From Prosapia bicincta (taxonomy: Eukaryota > Arthropoda > Insecta > Hemiptera > Cercopidae), in assembly GCA_036971475.1 (NCBI GenBank), contig JBAIZL010000005.1, positions 169,699,386 through 169,763,385 of the forward strand: a stretch of 64,000 nt of DNA, in the 5' to 3' direction. Within the stretch, counting starts at the first letter, position 1. Each line of letters starts with the position of its first letter. This document shows positions 35,984 to 48,087 of the stretch, in pieces. The notes beneath the pieces were generated by a model that worked only from the letters and a program-made list of their open reading frames with translations, did not search any database and was not told the origin of the DNA. Made by a program: the position numbers and the translations under genes.

Positions 35984-36750
35984 ATGGATAGGATAATAAA
36001 TCAGCTGTTGGAAGCACGCGGTAAGGATCCGGAACTATTGGAGTTAACTGATATGGAGATAACGTCTCTGTCTCTTCAAGCCAGTCATATATTGTTGGAG
36101 GAACCAATGCTGTTGGAGATCGAAAGTCCGCTGAATATCTGCGGCGACTTCCACGGCCAGTATGAAGATCTGTTGAGAGTGTTCGACTTGGGTTCGTACC
36201 CTCCGGTTTGTAGTTACCTCTTCCTGGGTGATTACGTCGACCGATCAATCTATCGAGATCATATGTCTTCTGCTTGCCTATAAAATTAAATACCCTGATC
36301 ATATATACATACTAAGAGGAAACCATGAAAGTTGCAAACGCATTTTACGGACTTTTCGAAGAATGTAAGCGTAGATATAACATCGAAATTTGTGAGACTT
36401 TCAATTCTTGCCTTCTTGTTTACCAGTAACCGCAATCGTCGATGGTAAGATGTTCTGTTGCCATGGAGGTTTGAGTCCAGAACTGGACAATATGGACCAA
36501 ATACGCGACATAATCAGACCCATAGGTGTGCCTTCAGAAGGACTTCTCTGTGATTTACTTTGGTCTGATCCAGACGCAAACGTTGAACTGTGAGGATCGG
36601 ACGAACGCGGGATCTCTTGCACCTTCGGGATCGCGGTGGTTAACAGTTTTCTGAAGAAACACGATTTTCACGGCTCCAAATTACTGTGGCCTGGAAAATT
36701 CTGGAGTTTTCATGAAACTGAGAAACGATTTATGTTGTTCTTTTAAGGTA
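35984..36750 (+). pseudogene. PP1-type phosphatase retrocopy (copy B), multiply broken
   Basis: Frame 1 (99 codons, MDRIINQLLEARG...GDFHGQ...GDYVDR) is intact and has the same 5-nt loss after VDR as copies A and D. Beyond it B has extra lesions: a 5-nt deletion after NHES, a 1-nt deletion near 36,415, TGG to TGA in ...ANVELW, and a roughly 77-bp deletion between two cacga words that removes the RAHQV region. Yet B keeps PP1-typical residues that A and D have lost, such as [21 protein letters not shown] and LSPEL, so it separated before those changes. Confidence 0.9.
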
Positions 36751-38104
36751 TTAAGTTGAATTATACAACTTGTAAAGCTTTTGATTTAGATTTCATGTTA
36801 ATCTTTGTTTTTATGTCAATACATTTTACTGCTCAAACTATATCCTTATAATGTTCTATGAATAGACACCATAGGCACCTCTCTTCACCCCCATTCTATT
36901 TTTTTACCCTCGTTCTCTTTTTTTCATATTCATTCTTCTCTCTTTATACTCGTTCAACTCTCTTCAGGTAAGCGACGCATGGATCAAAATATCATTTCCT
37001 TAGTTTTAACGTTTCCATCTTATTTTCCCATTTTTTACAATTTACTATAGTGAGAAGACACCTTTTTATGTCACCGATATTATGTATAACTACTTTAGGG
37101 GCGCGACCCAGTAAACGTTTTTGCATGAAACGTGATAAGCCTAGGTCTCATATTTCCAGCACAAAGGTATTTTATAACCTTACTTTAAATTTACCCATAT
37201 TCATAGTCCTTACTCATTCATCGTTGGTGATAGTCATACTAATTAATCACCTTTAAAGTAAAAAAATATACCGAGAACTATAAATATATAAAAAATACCA
37301 CATACACAGTACTAGTGAGCGCACGCTCGCACCCGCAAACGCAAATTCATATCAAAATATTTTCTATAAGAAAGAAATTATTCTCTAAAAAGAAATTTTT
37401 TCTAGACCATAAGAATACACAGTGAATACATTAATTTGCAGTAGGTTTACATTATTTTAAACGGATTTTATTTTTACTTGACTGTTTGAGTGTATTGTAA
37501 AAACATCTTTAAAGAGAGAATTTAACAGCGTTTTATATACGTTTAACGTTTCTTCAATGCTTTCTGGGCGAATATAAGGCCTCGAGTGTTCGTCATATAT
37601 TTCAAATAAAGTTTGAAGAGGCGTATCACCGTATTGTAAACAGAGCGAGTGATAGACGGCATGTAATTTTAGACGAACATGGTTGAATAGCGAACTTATT
37701 GAAATGTAACAACCCTATTGGTAAACATTAAATGCGGGGGAGGCAATAAAACCAAATGAAAAATACTCTTGAAAGAAGAGGTGTCTGCAGTGTTTAGGAA
37801 AAATGATGAATTATAATTTGTTTTGAATTTCATAGAATTTAATATTGGTAATTTCGTGAAGGTGTTATAATTTTTATTATACCTCTGGTAATTCTTGAAA
37901 GGTATAACTCACAAAGGAGATATAACTAAATACAAATATTTTAGTTCTTGTTATAAAAAGACGTATCATAGTCAAAATCAACAGAGCTCTTGGGTAATGT
38001 ACCTGAGAGTCACCCTCAGTCATAGCAGGTTCTTCAGGCCCAAACTTCCTTTACCATGTGGATCCCTATTCTTTGCTAATCACTATAATATATTTCTCCC
38101 CACA
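36751..38104. repeat. 3' flank of PP1 copy B, no gene
   Basis: Counterpart of 16,305-17,600, with the same pyrimidine-rich stretch and caggtaagcg word. No gene seen. Confidence 0.6.
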
Positions 38105-38250
38105 TAGCTAGAAGCCTCACTGGAGCATGCACACCTAGTACCTTCCAACACCAGCGCACGGTACAGTCTAGTGCTCGCATTCAAAAAACTCCAGTCTAGT
38201 CAGTCAGCATTACTAAGTAGCGACTTTCAAATTGAGTTGACTGTACAAGT
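38105..38250 (+). promoter_or_regulatory. Conserved promoter-like patch, copy B
   Basis: Same initiator-like agtctagtcagtcagc and surrounding GC-richer sequence as 17,615-17,765. Weak call. Confidence 0.2.
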
Positions 38251-38548
38251 GAGCTTAGTGGACGAATAGTGGGAGTAACTTTCCTATACTTCTAGCTATG
38301 GGGCTTGCACTTGTGTGGCTTTGTTTTCTGAAAATCCTTCTCCTTCTCTGAATGGCATTTTCAAAATTCAAACTGTGAGAGTAATTTTAAACCATAACAT
38401 ACATTTTTATAAATTTTAAAGTAAACGAATAGTCCAACCTAGAGGTTTCACACTCCTTCACATTCTACCTTAGAACATTTAAACCGCAACATACCTATTT
38501 ACAAGGTTGGTACGCGACAATGGTAGCTGCCGAAAAGTACGAGTGTGT

Positions 38549-39293
38549 TGGCCCTTGGTAAAAATATGAAAGCTTTTAATATAAATTTCTCTATGATAAT
38601 TTTCTACTATCGTAGGAAATAGTGAAACCTATGTGAAATTTTTATCAATAAACTTAAACCACTGATTAACTGACATTTCTCAACCAACTCGTACTGTGCA
38701 ATGTTTGCGATTCAAGATAACAAACTGGTTTATATGGGGGCTTATTTGTTAGGCCTATTGTATAGCTGTATGAATGTAGGTTGTGACAATGGTCATATAG
38801 TTTTTACTATTTTATTTTTGTCTATACTATGTATTTTAATAGTTTCATAGAGTTGAAATACATTTTTCTAATTAAATGTATTCGGTTTGGTTTCAGTGTT
38901 GTTTAGATATTTCAAATTTTCTATTGTGTTGATTACTATGGTTTTAATTACGATGTTAAAATTATTAGGTATAATGGAATAGACATTTGTGTGTTAATTT
39001 CAGCCTAAATCATTTTAAATATATAACCACATATAATGATGTCATTAAATTTATGAAAAAGGCCCCGCAACACATTTTTCTTGTTTTTACGAGAATTGTG
39101 TTATGATTTATTTCTCAAAAAATAATTTCCATGTAAAATTCATCTTTAAAAACTTAGGTTTTAGGTGTACGAGTCATCTATTATTATAAATATTTAAGGG
39201 TTTTCCAAGAATATTCCGAAAACTTGTTTAAAGTCTGTTTCGTATTTTAATGGTGTATAATTATCATAATCAACATGGTTTTTTACCAAGGGC
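38549..39293. mobile_element. Possible TIR element, copy B
   Basis: Counterpart of 18,065-18,826. The left end reads GGCCCTTGGTAAAAA and the right end TTTTTACCAAGGGCAA. No coding sequence. Confidence 0.35.
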
Positions 39294-39358
39294 AATCTAT
39301 TTCAGAAAAGTAAACATATTATATTTTACCACTTTAGCTTATTGTAACAGAGAGAACC

Positions 39359-39966
39359 TAACATCTTGGAAAGAATCGGACAACTTGCAGAGAATATGAC
39401 ATTTTGGAAAGTGCTTGACGTTATGGAAATAGCCTGACGTCTTGTAAAGAAACTGACGTCTTGCAGAGAATATGACGTTTTGAAATTGATCTGACGTTTT
39501 GGAGAGAATCTGACAACTTGCAGATAATATGACATTTTGGAAAGTGCTTGACGTTTTGGAAATAGCCTGACGTCTTGTAGAGAAACTGACGTCTTGCAGA
39601 GAATATGACGTTTTGAAATTGATCTGACGTTTTGGAGAGAATCTGACAACTTGCAGAGAATATGACATTTTGGAAAGTGCTTGACGTTATGGAAATAGCC
39701 TGACGTCTTGTAAAGAAACTGACGTCTTGCAGAGAATATGACGTTTTGAAATTGATCTGACGTTTTGGAGAGAATCTGACAACTTGCAGATAATATGACA
39801 TTTTGGAAAGTGCTTGACGTTTTGGAAATAGCCTGACGTCTTGTAGAGAAACTGACGTCTTGTAAAGAAACTGACGTCTTGCAGAGAATATGACGTTTTG
39901 AAATGGATCTGACTTTTCGGAGAGAATCTGACGACATATAAAGATTTTGACGTTTCGGAAGGAGAC
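39359..39966 (+). repeat. 19-bp tandem array, 32 units, three-level periodicity
   Basis: Exactly 32 x 19 bp. Seven monomer types repeat as a 133-bp unit, and successive 133-bp units alternate between two variants (TTGCAGAGAATA with TTATGG and TGTAAAG, against TTGCAGATAATA with TTTTGG and TGTAGAG), giving a 266-bp period. For example TTGCAGAGAATA copies begin 266 bp apart near 39,378 and 39,644. The 203-codon minus-strand frame across it is an artefact of a stop-free monomer. Confidence 0.95.
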
Positions 39967-40777
39967 AGACTAGTCTTGGGAATGGTCCAAATTTATCAAG
40001 AACCTCCTATTTTTTGCATGTGTTCAGGATCATGAGAACTCAATGTGCGACTTTGGTGTCTGCAAGATTTATAATATATTTTAAGTACCTGTATATTTTC
40101 GTAAAATTAAATCATCATGTCCAATCAAATTTCAAATAACTAATTCCTAATATTATTTACAGATTATAAATTGTTATTGAATAAAATGTGTAAATCGTAG
40201 AATCAATTTAAATAGTTATGAACTGTAAAAATTCAGAAATATTTGCTTGGCAAAATGTTAGAAATAAACTTGTAATTGGACAATACAGATTTGGGAACCG
40301 GAGATTTTAAACGTTTCAACAAAAGTAAACAGAGGAATATTACATGGTTGTTGAAAAAAATGTGTTTTAAGTAGAATTAAAAAACTATTACATTTAACGT
40401 AATGATTTTTCATTACTAATGTATAGGAAAAGGGGGCTTATTTCGGTATCTTACTTAGTTTAGAAATGAGATCAATGTTTTGCTCTGCATTCTTCTTGAT
40501 GGACCTATTTCTTAAATAACCGTACATGTATTTCGAAAAGCATTTATTTTTATTATAGGAACTAAATGTCTCTATCAAAACATATTGTTACGAGAGGTTC
40601 GAGAATATTATTGCAGAAAGTCTTGGTTATCTGAAAGCTTGTTTACCCTTTGGTGAAAGGTTCTACTAATTCGGCTTCTTGAAGACTCAAGGTTTCGAGT
40701 TGTGCAATTGTGAACAACAGATAAAACTAGATAAGAATTATATCTGAAACAGTTTTCTGTTTCCGACGACTAAGAGT

Positions 40778-41040
40778 CTAGAGGAACGTAATATTTACTT
40801 TAGTATCATCCTGAGTTAGCTTTTCACGTATTCTGTCCAGAACACATTCTTTAAACAAAACAGTCTCTCTACCAAAATTTCTGTGCAGTACAAAATATTT
40901 CATTTCCATTTCTCGGAAAAATATAATGAACGTGGCTGGACGGTCAAAGATACTTTTAAGATCCAATCGTACTTGAAGAAAGTATTTATAAATTGCTTGC
41001 AAAAGGAAGATACTTACTTTAGATTCCAATGGAAAATCGT
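40778..41040 (-). other. Unrecognised open frame, copy B
   Basis: Counterpart of 20,087-20,341 (REMEMKYFVLHRNFGRETV..., same C-terminus). No ATG at its open end. Differences from A are mostly amino-acid changing. Confidence 0.25.
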
Positions 41041-41530
41041 TATTTTTCTGTATCACAGATATTTTATTTTAAGTAAACCTATTGCATGTCGTACTTTACA
41101 GGAAATATTTTCTTTCAAAAAGTCTCTTCTTTAGCATTAGTTAGCGACGAGGCTATCGTATGTTCCTTACATTACTCTCAAGCGGACTCGACGGACATCT
41201 TGAAAGTTCTAAATGCTATAACGCGTTCAGTTATAACGGTAATTGCATTATTTAGCGCGATTATTTAGGACTAAAATTGTTAACAATGTATAAACGTGTA
41301 CTTTTAGTGAGCGATAATTTCATTTTTAGTAAAACGTATCTCCGTTCCTAAACACTGTGGAGGGATTATTTGGATGCACTGAATATTTATAGGTGAAGTT
41401 ATAAGTGAAGTTTACCTTTTTCTATCAATATAATGGAGGCCTAAAACAGAAGTATTTATATGCATTGTTGATTTGATAGTTTCTTAGATCAAATAAACGT
41501 TGAGAAATATTTTTTTACAGATAATGGTTA

Positions 41531-41533
41531 TTG

Positions 41534-41595
<62 letters not shown>

Positions 41596-41604
41596 GTGTG
41601 TATC

Positions 41605-41657
<53 letters not shown>

Positions 41658-41690
41658 ATGAGTTTGCGCGCGTGTGTGTGTGTGGTTATT
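41531..41690. repeat. GT microsatellite
   Basis: (GT)n with interruptions; counterpart of 20,840-20,998. Confidence 0.95.
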
Positions 41691-41999
41691 TGTTCGTTTA
41701 TGTGTGTTTAGAGTGAGGGAAACGTAACAGTAGATTAATTTCTTACTTCCCTAAATATACAGTGGCGGATTGAAGTAGCATATTCCCTGGGGCAAAGCAA
41801 GAGTATAAACACAACTTGTTGCGTGCAATTTTCTAAATCAATATTGTCAAGGGAAAACTTTTTATTCAATGTAAGACTAGTAAATCATTTAATAATATCT
41901 GTACCAAGGGCAATTTCATTAGTTAAAGAGCATCTTAGTGATATTATACACAGTTCAAACCTATTTTGTTTTTTTTGTTACAGTTAACACGGTAGCATA

Positions 42000-42001
<2 letters not shown>

Positions 42002-42061
<60 letters not shown>
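42002..42061. repeat. AT microsatellite
   Basis: Pure (AT)n tract that runs directly into the 80-bp satellite. Confidence 0.95.
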
Positions 42062-42064
<3 letters not shown>

Positions 42065-42065
<1 letters not shown>

Positions 42066-44390
42066 AAAAAAAGTAAAAGTGAGGTTTTACTCTTTGTATT
42101 TGACATTACATGGATCTTCTGTTTTGCCAGAAGTAGACCTACTCTCTGTTGGGTAAAACAGAGATTTTACTCTCTGTATTTGGCATTACATCGTTGGGGT
42201 CGCTTGCCAGAAGTAGACCTACTCTCCGTTGGGTAAAATAGAGGTTTTACTCTCTCTATTTTACATTACTTGGTTTGGGGTGCTTTTCAGAGGTAGACCT
42301 ACTCTCTGTTGGGTAAAAGAGAGGTTTTCTCTCTGTATTTGGCATTACATCGTTGGGTTTGCTTGCCAGAAGTAGACCTACTCTCTGTTTGGTAAAAGAG
42401 AGGTTTTACTCTCTGTATTTGACATTACATTGTTAGGGTCGCTTGCCAGAAGTAGACCTACACTCTGTTGGGTAAAAGAGAGGTTTTAGCCTATGTATTT
42501 GACATTTCATGGTTACGGTTGCTTGCCAGAAGTACACCTACTCTCTGTTGGGTAAAAGAGAGGTTTTACTCTCTGTATTTGACATTACATGGTTGGGGTT
42601 GCTTGCCAGAAGTAGACATACTCTCTGTTGGGTAAAAGAGAGGCTTTACTCTCTGCATTTGACATTACAGGGTTGGGGTTGCTTGCCAGAGGTACACCTA
42701 CTCTCTGTTGGGTAAAAGAGAGGTTTTACTTTCGGTACTTGGCACTACATTAATGGGTTTACTAACTAGTAGGTAGACCTACTCTGTGTTCGGTAAAAAT
42801 GAGGTTTTACTCTCAGTATTTGGCATTGCATTAATGGGGTTTTTTGCCAGAGGTAGACCTACTCTCTGTTGGGTAAAAAAAAGGTTTTACTCTCTGTATT
42901 TTGCAATACATGTATGGGGTATCCAAGAGGGACTTGTAAACCCCTTCTCTGTGAGAGGAGTTGCTTACCAGAGGTATACCTACTATCAATTGGGTTAAAC
43001 AATTGACCTTCACATTGTATTTGGCATGAATGACATGTCAAGCCTACTGCCCAAATGTAGACCTACACTCTTTCGGGTTAGAGACTCAATCTAGAACCGG
43101 TTAAAGGGAGTGATCTACTTCATGTTGTAGGCACGTGTCATGAACGGCGTGTCGTGTTCGGGGCTGATTACGACAAGTAGACCTCATCTTGATCGCGTTA
43201 CGTCGAGGGATCTATTCTCTGTATTAGACATGACATGTTCGGGGCTGTTCACCCCATGTAGACCTAATCTCTACCGGGTTAAATGGAGTTTGATACTCCC
43301 TGTATTAGGCATGACAAGACATACCTGTTCTCAATAATAAAGATGATCTCTATCGGGTTAAAGGGAGGAATCTATTCTTTTTTTTGGATTGCCAAGGGAG
43401 GGCTTCTTTAAAGAACTAGACTTATATCTATGGGGCAAAGGGAGGTATCTCACTCTGTATGAGGCATGGCATGAGCTGGTTTGTTTGCCACAAATAAACA
43501 TATTCTTTATCGGGTTAAAGGGAGTTACCAACGATCTGTATTAGGCATGGAATGAGCTGGGTTGTTTGCCACAAATAAACCTACTATTTATTGGTTTAAA
43601 GGGAAGTATTTACGCTCTGTATTAGGCATGGCATGAGCTGGGTTGTTTGCCACAAATAAACCTATTCTTTTTTGGGTTAAAGGGAGGTATCTACACTCTG
43701 TATTAGGCATGGCATGAGCCGGTCTGTTTGTCACAAATGAACCTACTCTTTATCGGTTTAAAAGGAAGTATCTACGCTCTGTATTAGGCATGGCATGAGC
43801 TGGTGTGTTTACCACAAATAAACCTACTTTTTATGGGTTTAAAGGGAAGTATCTACGATCTGTATTAGGTATGGTATGAGCTGGTGTGTTTGTCACAAAT
43901 AAACCTACTTTTTATCGGTTTAAAGGGAAGTATCTACGATCTGTATTAAGCATGGTATGAGCTGGTGTGTTTGCCACAAATAAACCTACTTTTTATCGGG
44001 TTAAAGAGAGGTATCTACGCTTTGTATTAGGCATGGCATGAGCTGGTCTGTTTGCCACAATTACACCTACTTTTTATTGGTTTAAAGGGAGGTATCTACG
44101 CTCTGTATTAGGCATGGCATGAGCTGGTGTGTTTGCCAGAAATAAAAATACTTTTTAGTGGTTTAAAGTGAGGTATCTACGCTCTGTATTAGGCATGGTA
44201 TGAGCTGGTCCGTTTCTACAAATAAACCTACTCTTTATCAGTTTAAAGGGAGGTATCTACGCTCTGTATTAGGCATGGCATGAGCTGGTCCGTTTCCACA
44301 AATAAACCTACTCATTATCGGTTTAAAGGGAGGTATCTACGTTCTGTATTAGGCATGACAAGAGCTGGGCTGTTTGCAACAAGTATTTGA
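42065..44390 (+). repeat. Satellite array changing from 80-bp type 1 to 81-bp type 2
   Basis: About 11 type-1 units, as at 23,670-25,030, fill 42,065-42,960. Irregular hybrid units (tctacttcatgttgtaggca, atgaacggcgtgtcgtgttc and the like) lie at about 42,960-43,400. About 12 type-2 units of 81 bp follow to 44,390, containing aggcatggcatgagctggtc, tgtttgccacaaataaacct and gggttaaagggaggtatcta. The two types align along their whole length, so type 2 is a diverged branch of type 1. Type 2 is absent from unit A. Confidence 0.95.
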
Positions 44391-44664
44391 ACATATATAA
44401 CCGGTACCCAATTGAATATAGCTGTAACGTAACATTATAATAGTTGTTACAGAATGTATTTACTTGTATTTTAACTAATTTCGATTTTCAGAAGACATGC
44501 CCTAATCTGAAATAAAGTTCGTTATTTATTAAATCAATAACCTTATTTATTTTAGAAATAACTTTATTCTATGTGTGGTCTATATGTGCTTAAATGGAGG
44601 TTTGGTTTAATACGATGATACATCACAACTATAGCAGTTGTCATGAATAATTCTAGGTTATAAG

Positions 44665-45110
44665 ACAATGTTGATATTTTTAGGTTAATGACAGATCACA
44701 TTCCAATTTACGTTTTTACAAATATTCTTTCTTTTATTACGTTTCGATTTTCCGAAAATCTTTTTCAAGAGCTAAAAACATAATAATCCAATATTTAACC
44801 ATAGCTTACAATTTATAAAATTCGTAACAATACTTTTAACATAATTCAAATCAAACATTTCACTACTCCTAATAAATATTCACATTTATAAATCACATTT
44901 GTATCATAACTAGTGCAGACAAACCACAGATACATACGCTAACTCTTCCATACTAATAATAACAGAGGCACTATTTAAATATTAAACAGCACAATCATCA
45001 TAATACATACAATACCTAGATAGATCAAAAAATGAATACAAAAAAGTTAAATTTCACTTATATTGTTAAATTGGTCTGTGATCTGTCATTTACCTAAACA
45101 ACATTGAATA
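44665..45110. repeat. Imperfect inverted repeat about 350 bp apart
   Basis: caatgttg...ttaggttaatgacagatcaca..ccaattta at about 44,668-44,711 is matched in reverse complement at about 45,063-45,108 (aattggtctgtgatctgtca, then tttacctaaacaacattg). The interior is AT-rich and non-coding. Could be a small MITE-like element; no target-site duplication seen. Confidence 0.4.
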
Positions 45111-45529
45111 CTTATTAACCAACATTAAATAATAATAACTATGTAGATAGCAAAGGCTCTTTCGGGGTGAATTCTCAATTTCTGTCTATAATGCTTTAAA
45201 AGTTAAACTCTTTTACTGTTCCCATATTAGGACTAAGATTGGCAGTTAATAAAACGGACAACTTATAAAGCTAGTATGGCTTTGAATACAAATAATTGCT
45301 CACTTATTATATAGAAAATAGTTCATCTATATGTATCTACTTTACCATTTGAAACTTAAATATAAGATTAAGTCAAAGCATTTGGTTACCTTACATATAT
45401 GTAGCTAAATATGTTTTACAGACCATTTAGTCCTGGAAAATGTTTAACCGAGTTTGGGATAATGTTTAGTCTCAGGATATCGTGTTGCTAACGGATGTAC
45501 AAATAAGCACTCCTTTAAATTAATTTAAA

Positions 45530-45715
45530 TAAAAAATTTTGGATCTCTGATCCCATGGACTCCTGCTTGGCAGATTGTCAATTTCCGATTGTTCTAGAAT
45601 AATGAAATATGAACCGGGAACATAGTTGCGATGCGGTTCCTGCAGATTGTTGCTCTCGCCTTGCGATATCATGAGCCACAGATTCAACTTTACTCCTTTA
45701 ATATATGTCCTATTT
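45530..45715 (-). other. GC-richer open frame, unrecognised
   Basis: About 58 open codons on the minus strand without ATG, including QEPHRNYVPGSYFIILEQSE and NLPSRSPWDQRSKI. Composition differs from the AT-rich surroundings, which suggests a former coding exon or transposon scrap. Family not recognised. Confidence 0.25.
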
Positions 45716-45868
45716 ATTGTTGGTTTTTAAAAAAATGGCACACCTAAAGTTATTCCCTAAGGTATTTTAAAATTGTATAATTTCTTTACAGAAGATCTCT
45801 GTCTATTTTCGTTTTCTCTTTATTGACTGAATTTTTCTTTTGCAACATAAAACTATTTTTTGTAGCCA

Positions 45869-46186
45869 CTAAAATAATATTCTATTTCTTAAACTAATGT
45901 TGAATTTCAATAGCCAAATAGCATTTAGTAACTCAGTTGTTCCTTGGTTTAAGGTTGTCAAAGTTTGCAAATGTTCAATCCTTTTGGTCTTGAGGCAAGA
46001 AGGTGAGTCAAGTTTCCTGAATTTAGTTACTTGGTACAGTGGAATAGGGTGTGTAACATAGCCCAATTCTCTAATCATTAGCTTCCAAATTTCCCTTTGG
46101 GACACATCGAGACAGTTCGAACTGAATTGTCGAACAATTGAGGGTAAAATTTTATTGCTATTCGACATTACATCACAGTAAAACAT
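45869..46186 (-). CDS. Unrecognised 105-aa open frame
   Basis: ATG at 46,186 (MFYCDVMSNSNK...) to TAG at 45,869. The residue mix is balanced and protein-like, with a charged middle (REIWKLMIREL) and no low-complexity bias, unusual for this window. A second in-frame ATG lies six codons on. No domain, signal peptide or zinc motif recognised. It lies about 150 bp from the other minus-strand open frame at 45,530, so both may be parts of one decayed gene. Intact length may be chance. Confidence 0.3.
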   Translation of the reverse strand: MFYCDVMSNSNKILPSIVRQFSSNCLDVSQREIWKLMIRELGYVTHPIPLYQVTKFRKLDSPSCLKTKRIEHLQTLTTLNQGTTELLNAIWLLKFNISLRNRILF

Positions 46187-46205
46187 TAATCGCAAGCTAC
46201 ATTAA

Positions 46206-47640
46206 CACAGCTAATGCCATAAGTGTGCTAACAGACTGATCTAATAATATTTGTGTTTGCTATTTAGGCTGACGCTCGAATTAAACTTACAAAATTAACT
46301 TGAAACTCCCACATATAAAAATATCTCTATAACCCCGGAAGCAATTTTATAGATAATGAATTATTTCCGCAATTGTATAAAATAAACAACTCTTTACACA
46401 CAATGGACGGTTTCACCTTTTGTTTAAACGAGAAAAATTGTTCAATGCAGATCTTTAGGAGGTTTAAACCTAATCAAATATGTTAGCTTTAACATTATGC
46501 TAAGGAGTAGTGTAAAGATGTTTGTAAAATAAAACAAAATATTGACTAAATGCATATAAGTTAAACCTAAAGTTATACACAGCATTATTATTTCACACAT
46601 TTAATAAAAACAAAACAAAACATAGGTCAAAACAACCCTTAAACAAAATGGAATAAAATTAAAACAGTAACCGAAAAATTCATTATGTGGACTTAAGAAA
46701 GGATAACCTAAAGTAAATACTCGTATATAAATAAAACCCTAATGCTTGCATGAAACCACACACGTTTACACGTATATAAAATTAGGCCTCTTGATGAAGT
46801 TATTGTCTTAAAAGTCGTCAGCCAGCGCCTGCAAGAAAAATAACTCGGGGATGGAACACTTGGTCCCCTTGGACAAAAATGTCAATTAAAATTATTTTAA
46901 GTAGAATTTTATCATCTTACCCAGAGCACCAAGAACATATTTTATAAAATATCTTTACATACTTACATATAGACCCTATAGTTACAGAATACATGATTCT
47001 AGCGGTATGATTTGTTCAATATACAACCAACACAGCTAATGCCATAAGTGTGCTAACAGACTGATCTAATAATATTTGTGTTTGCTATTTAGGCTTACTT
47101 TCGAATTAAACCTACAAAATTAACTTGAAACTCCCAGATATAAAAATATCTCTATAACCCCGGAAGCAATTATATAGATAATGAATTATTTCCCCAATTG
47201 TATAAAATAAACAACTCTTTACACACAATAGACGGTTTCACCTTTTGTTTAAACGAGAAAAATCGTTCAATGCAGACCTTTAAGAGGTTTAAACCTAATC
47301 AAATATGTTAGCTTTAACATTATGCTGAGGAGTGTAAAGATGTTTGTAAAATAAAACAAAATATTGACTAAATGCATATACTTTAAACCTAAAGTTATAC
47401 TCAGCATTATTATTTCACACATTTAATAAAAACAAAACAAAACATAGGTCAAAACAACCCTTAAACAAAATGGAATAAAATTAAAACAGTAACCGAAAAA
47501 TTTATTATGTGGACTTAACAAAGGATAACCTAAAGTAAATATATAAATAAAACCCTAATGCTTGCATAAAACCACACAAGTTTACACGTATATTAAATTT
47601 AGAGTCTTGATGAAGTTATTGTCTTAAAAGTGTTTTAAAA
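46206..47640 (+). repeat. Local tandem duplication, about 600 bp, offset 825 bp
   Basis: 46,206-46,812 and 47,031-47,640 are the same sequence with scattered differences (both start cacagctaatgccataagtg, both end gaagttattgtcttaaaagt). The first copy is followed by the dispersed-element fragment at 46,813, the second runs on into AT-rich DNA. No gene in either copy. Confidence 0.9.
46813..46884 (+). mobile_element. Fragment of a dispersed element
   Basis: cgtcagccagcgcctgcaag and about 45 further bases match the left end of the decayed element at 49,043, differing at a few positions. It is inserted exactly where the two local duplicates stop matching. Confidence 0.5.
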
Positions 47641-48087
47641 TGGTCTGAAAATGGCAATTATATACCCTGTAAGATTCTTTTTCGAAAACCTAATTTGAAC
47701 CACTGATAAAATGTTTAAAAAGTTTAATTTAATACTCCAACTTTATGGACAACGTAAATACGAGCATTTTAATTATTTCTTACATGCAAGCGTTTTGCTT
47801 TTAGCATGTTAAAGAAACAAACATTTTAAATTTCTTTTTTTATCATTTTGTAAGGCAGTAAGGTTTTCTTTCAAAAAAATAATTAACCTATTACGTACTT
47901 CCATTCATCTCTTTCCTTTGCCAGTTATTTAAAATTCCTTCTAACAGCTTACACTCTCCTGATATAAATCTTGTACACATTTTCAATCGTTATTTATATA
48001 CGTTTTTATTATTGATTACGTATTTATGACAATTGATGTTATTACAATGTTTTCACATATTTATTCAATAATTAAATTATAAAAGTT
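47641..48087. other. AT-rich sequence without recognisable gene
   Basis: Nothing recognised on either strand. Confidence 0.5.

Larger units (their letters stand above)
28375..44390. repeat. Segmental duplication unit B
   Basis: Matches unit A from about 8,140 to the satellite, without A's internal extra copy. It starts inside the unit, abutting the C-rich repeats, so its left 2.3 kb (the 50-bp array and what follows) are missing. Generally the most diverged of the units, except in the 612-bp block. Confidence 0.9.

Noticed and set aside
39326..39937. 203-codon minus-strand frame with internal peptide repeats (also 18,870-19,239 and 22,410)
   Set aside because: Produced by a stop-free 19-bp monomer read in rotating frames; no start signal and no conservation as protein between arrays.
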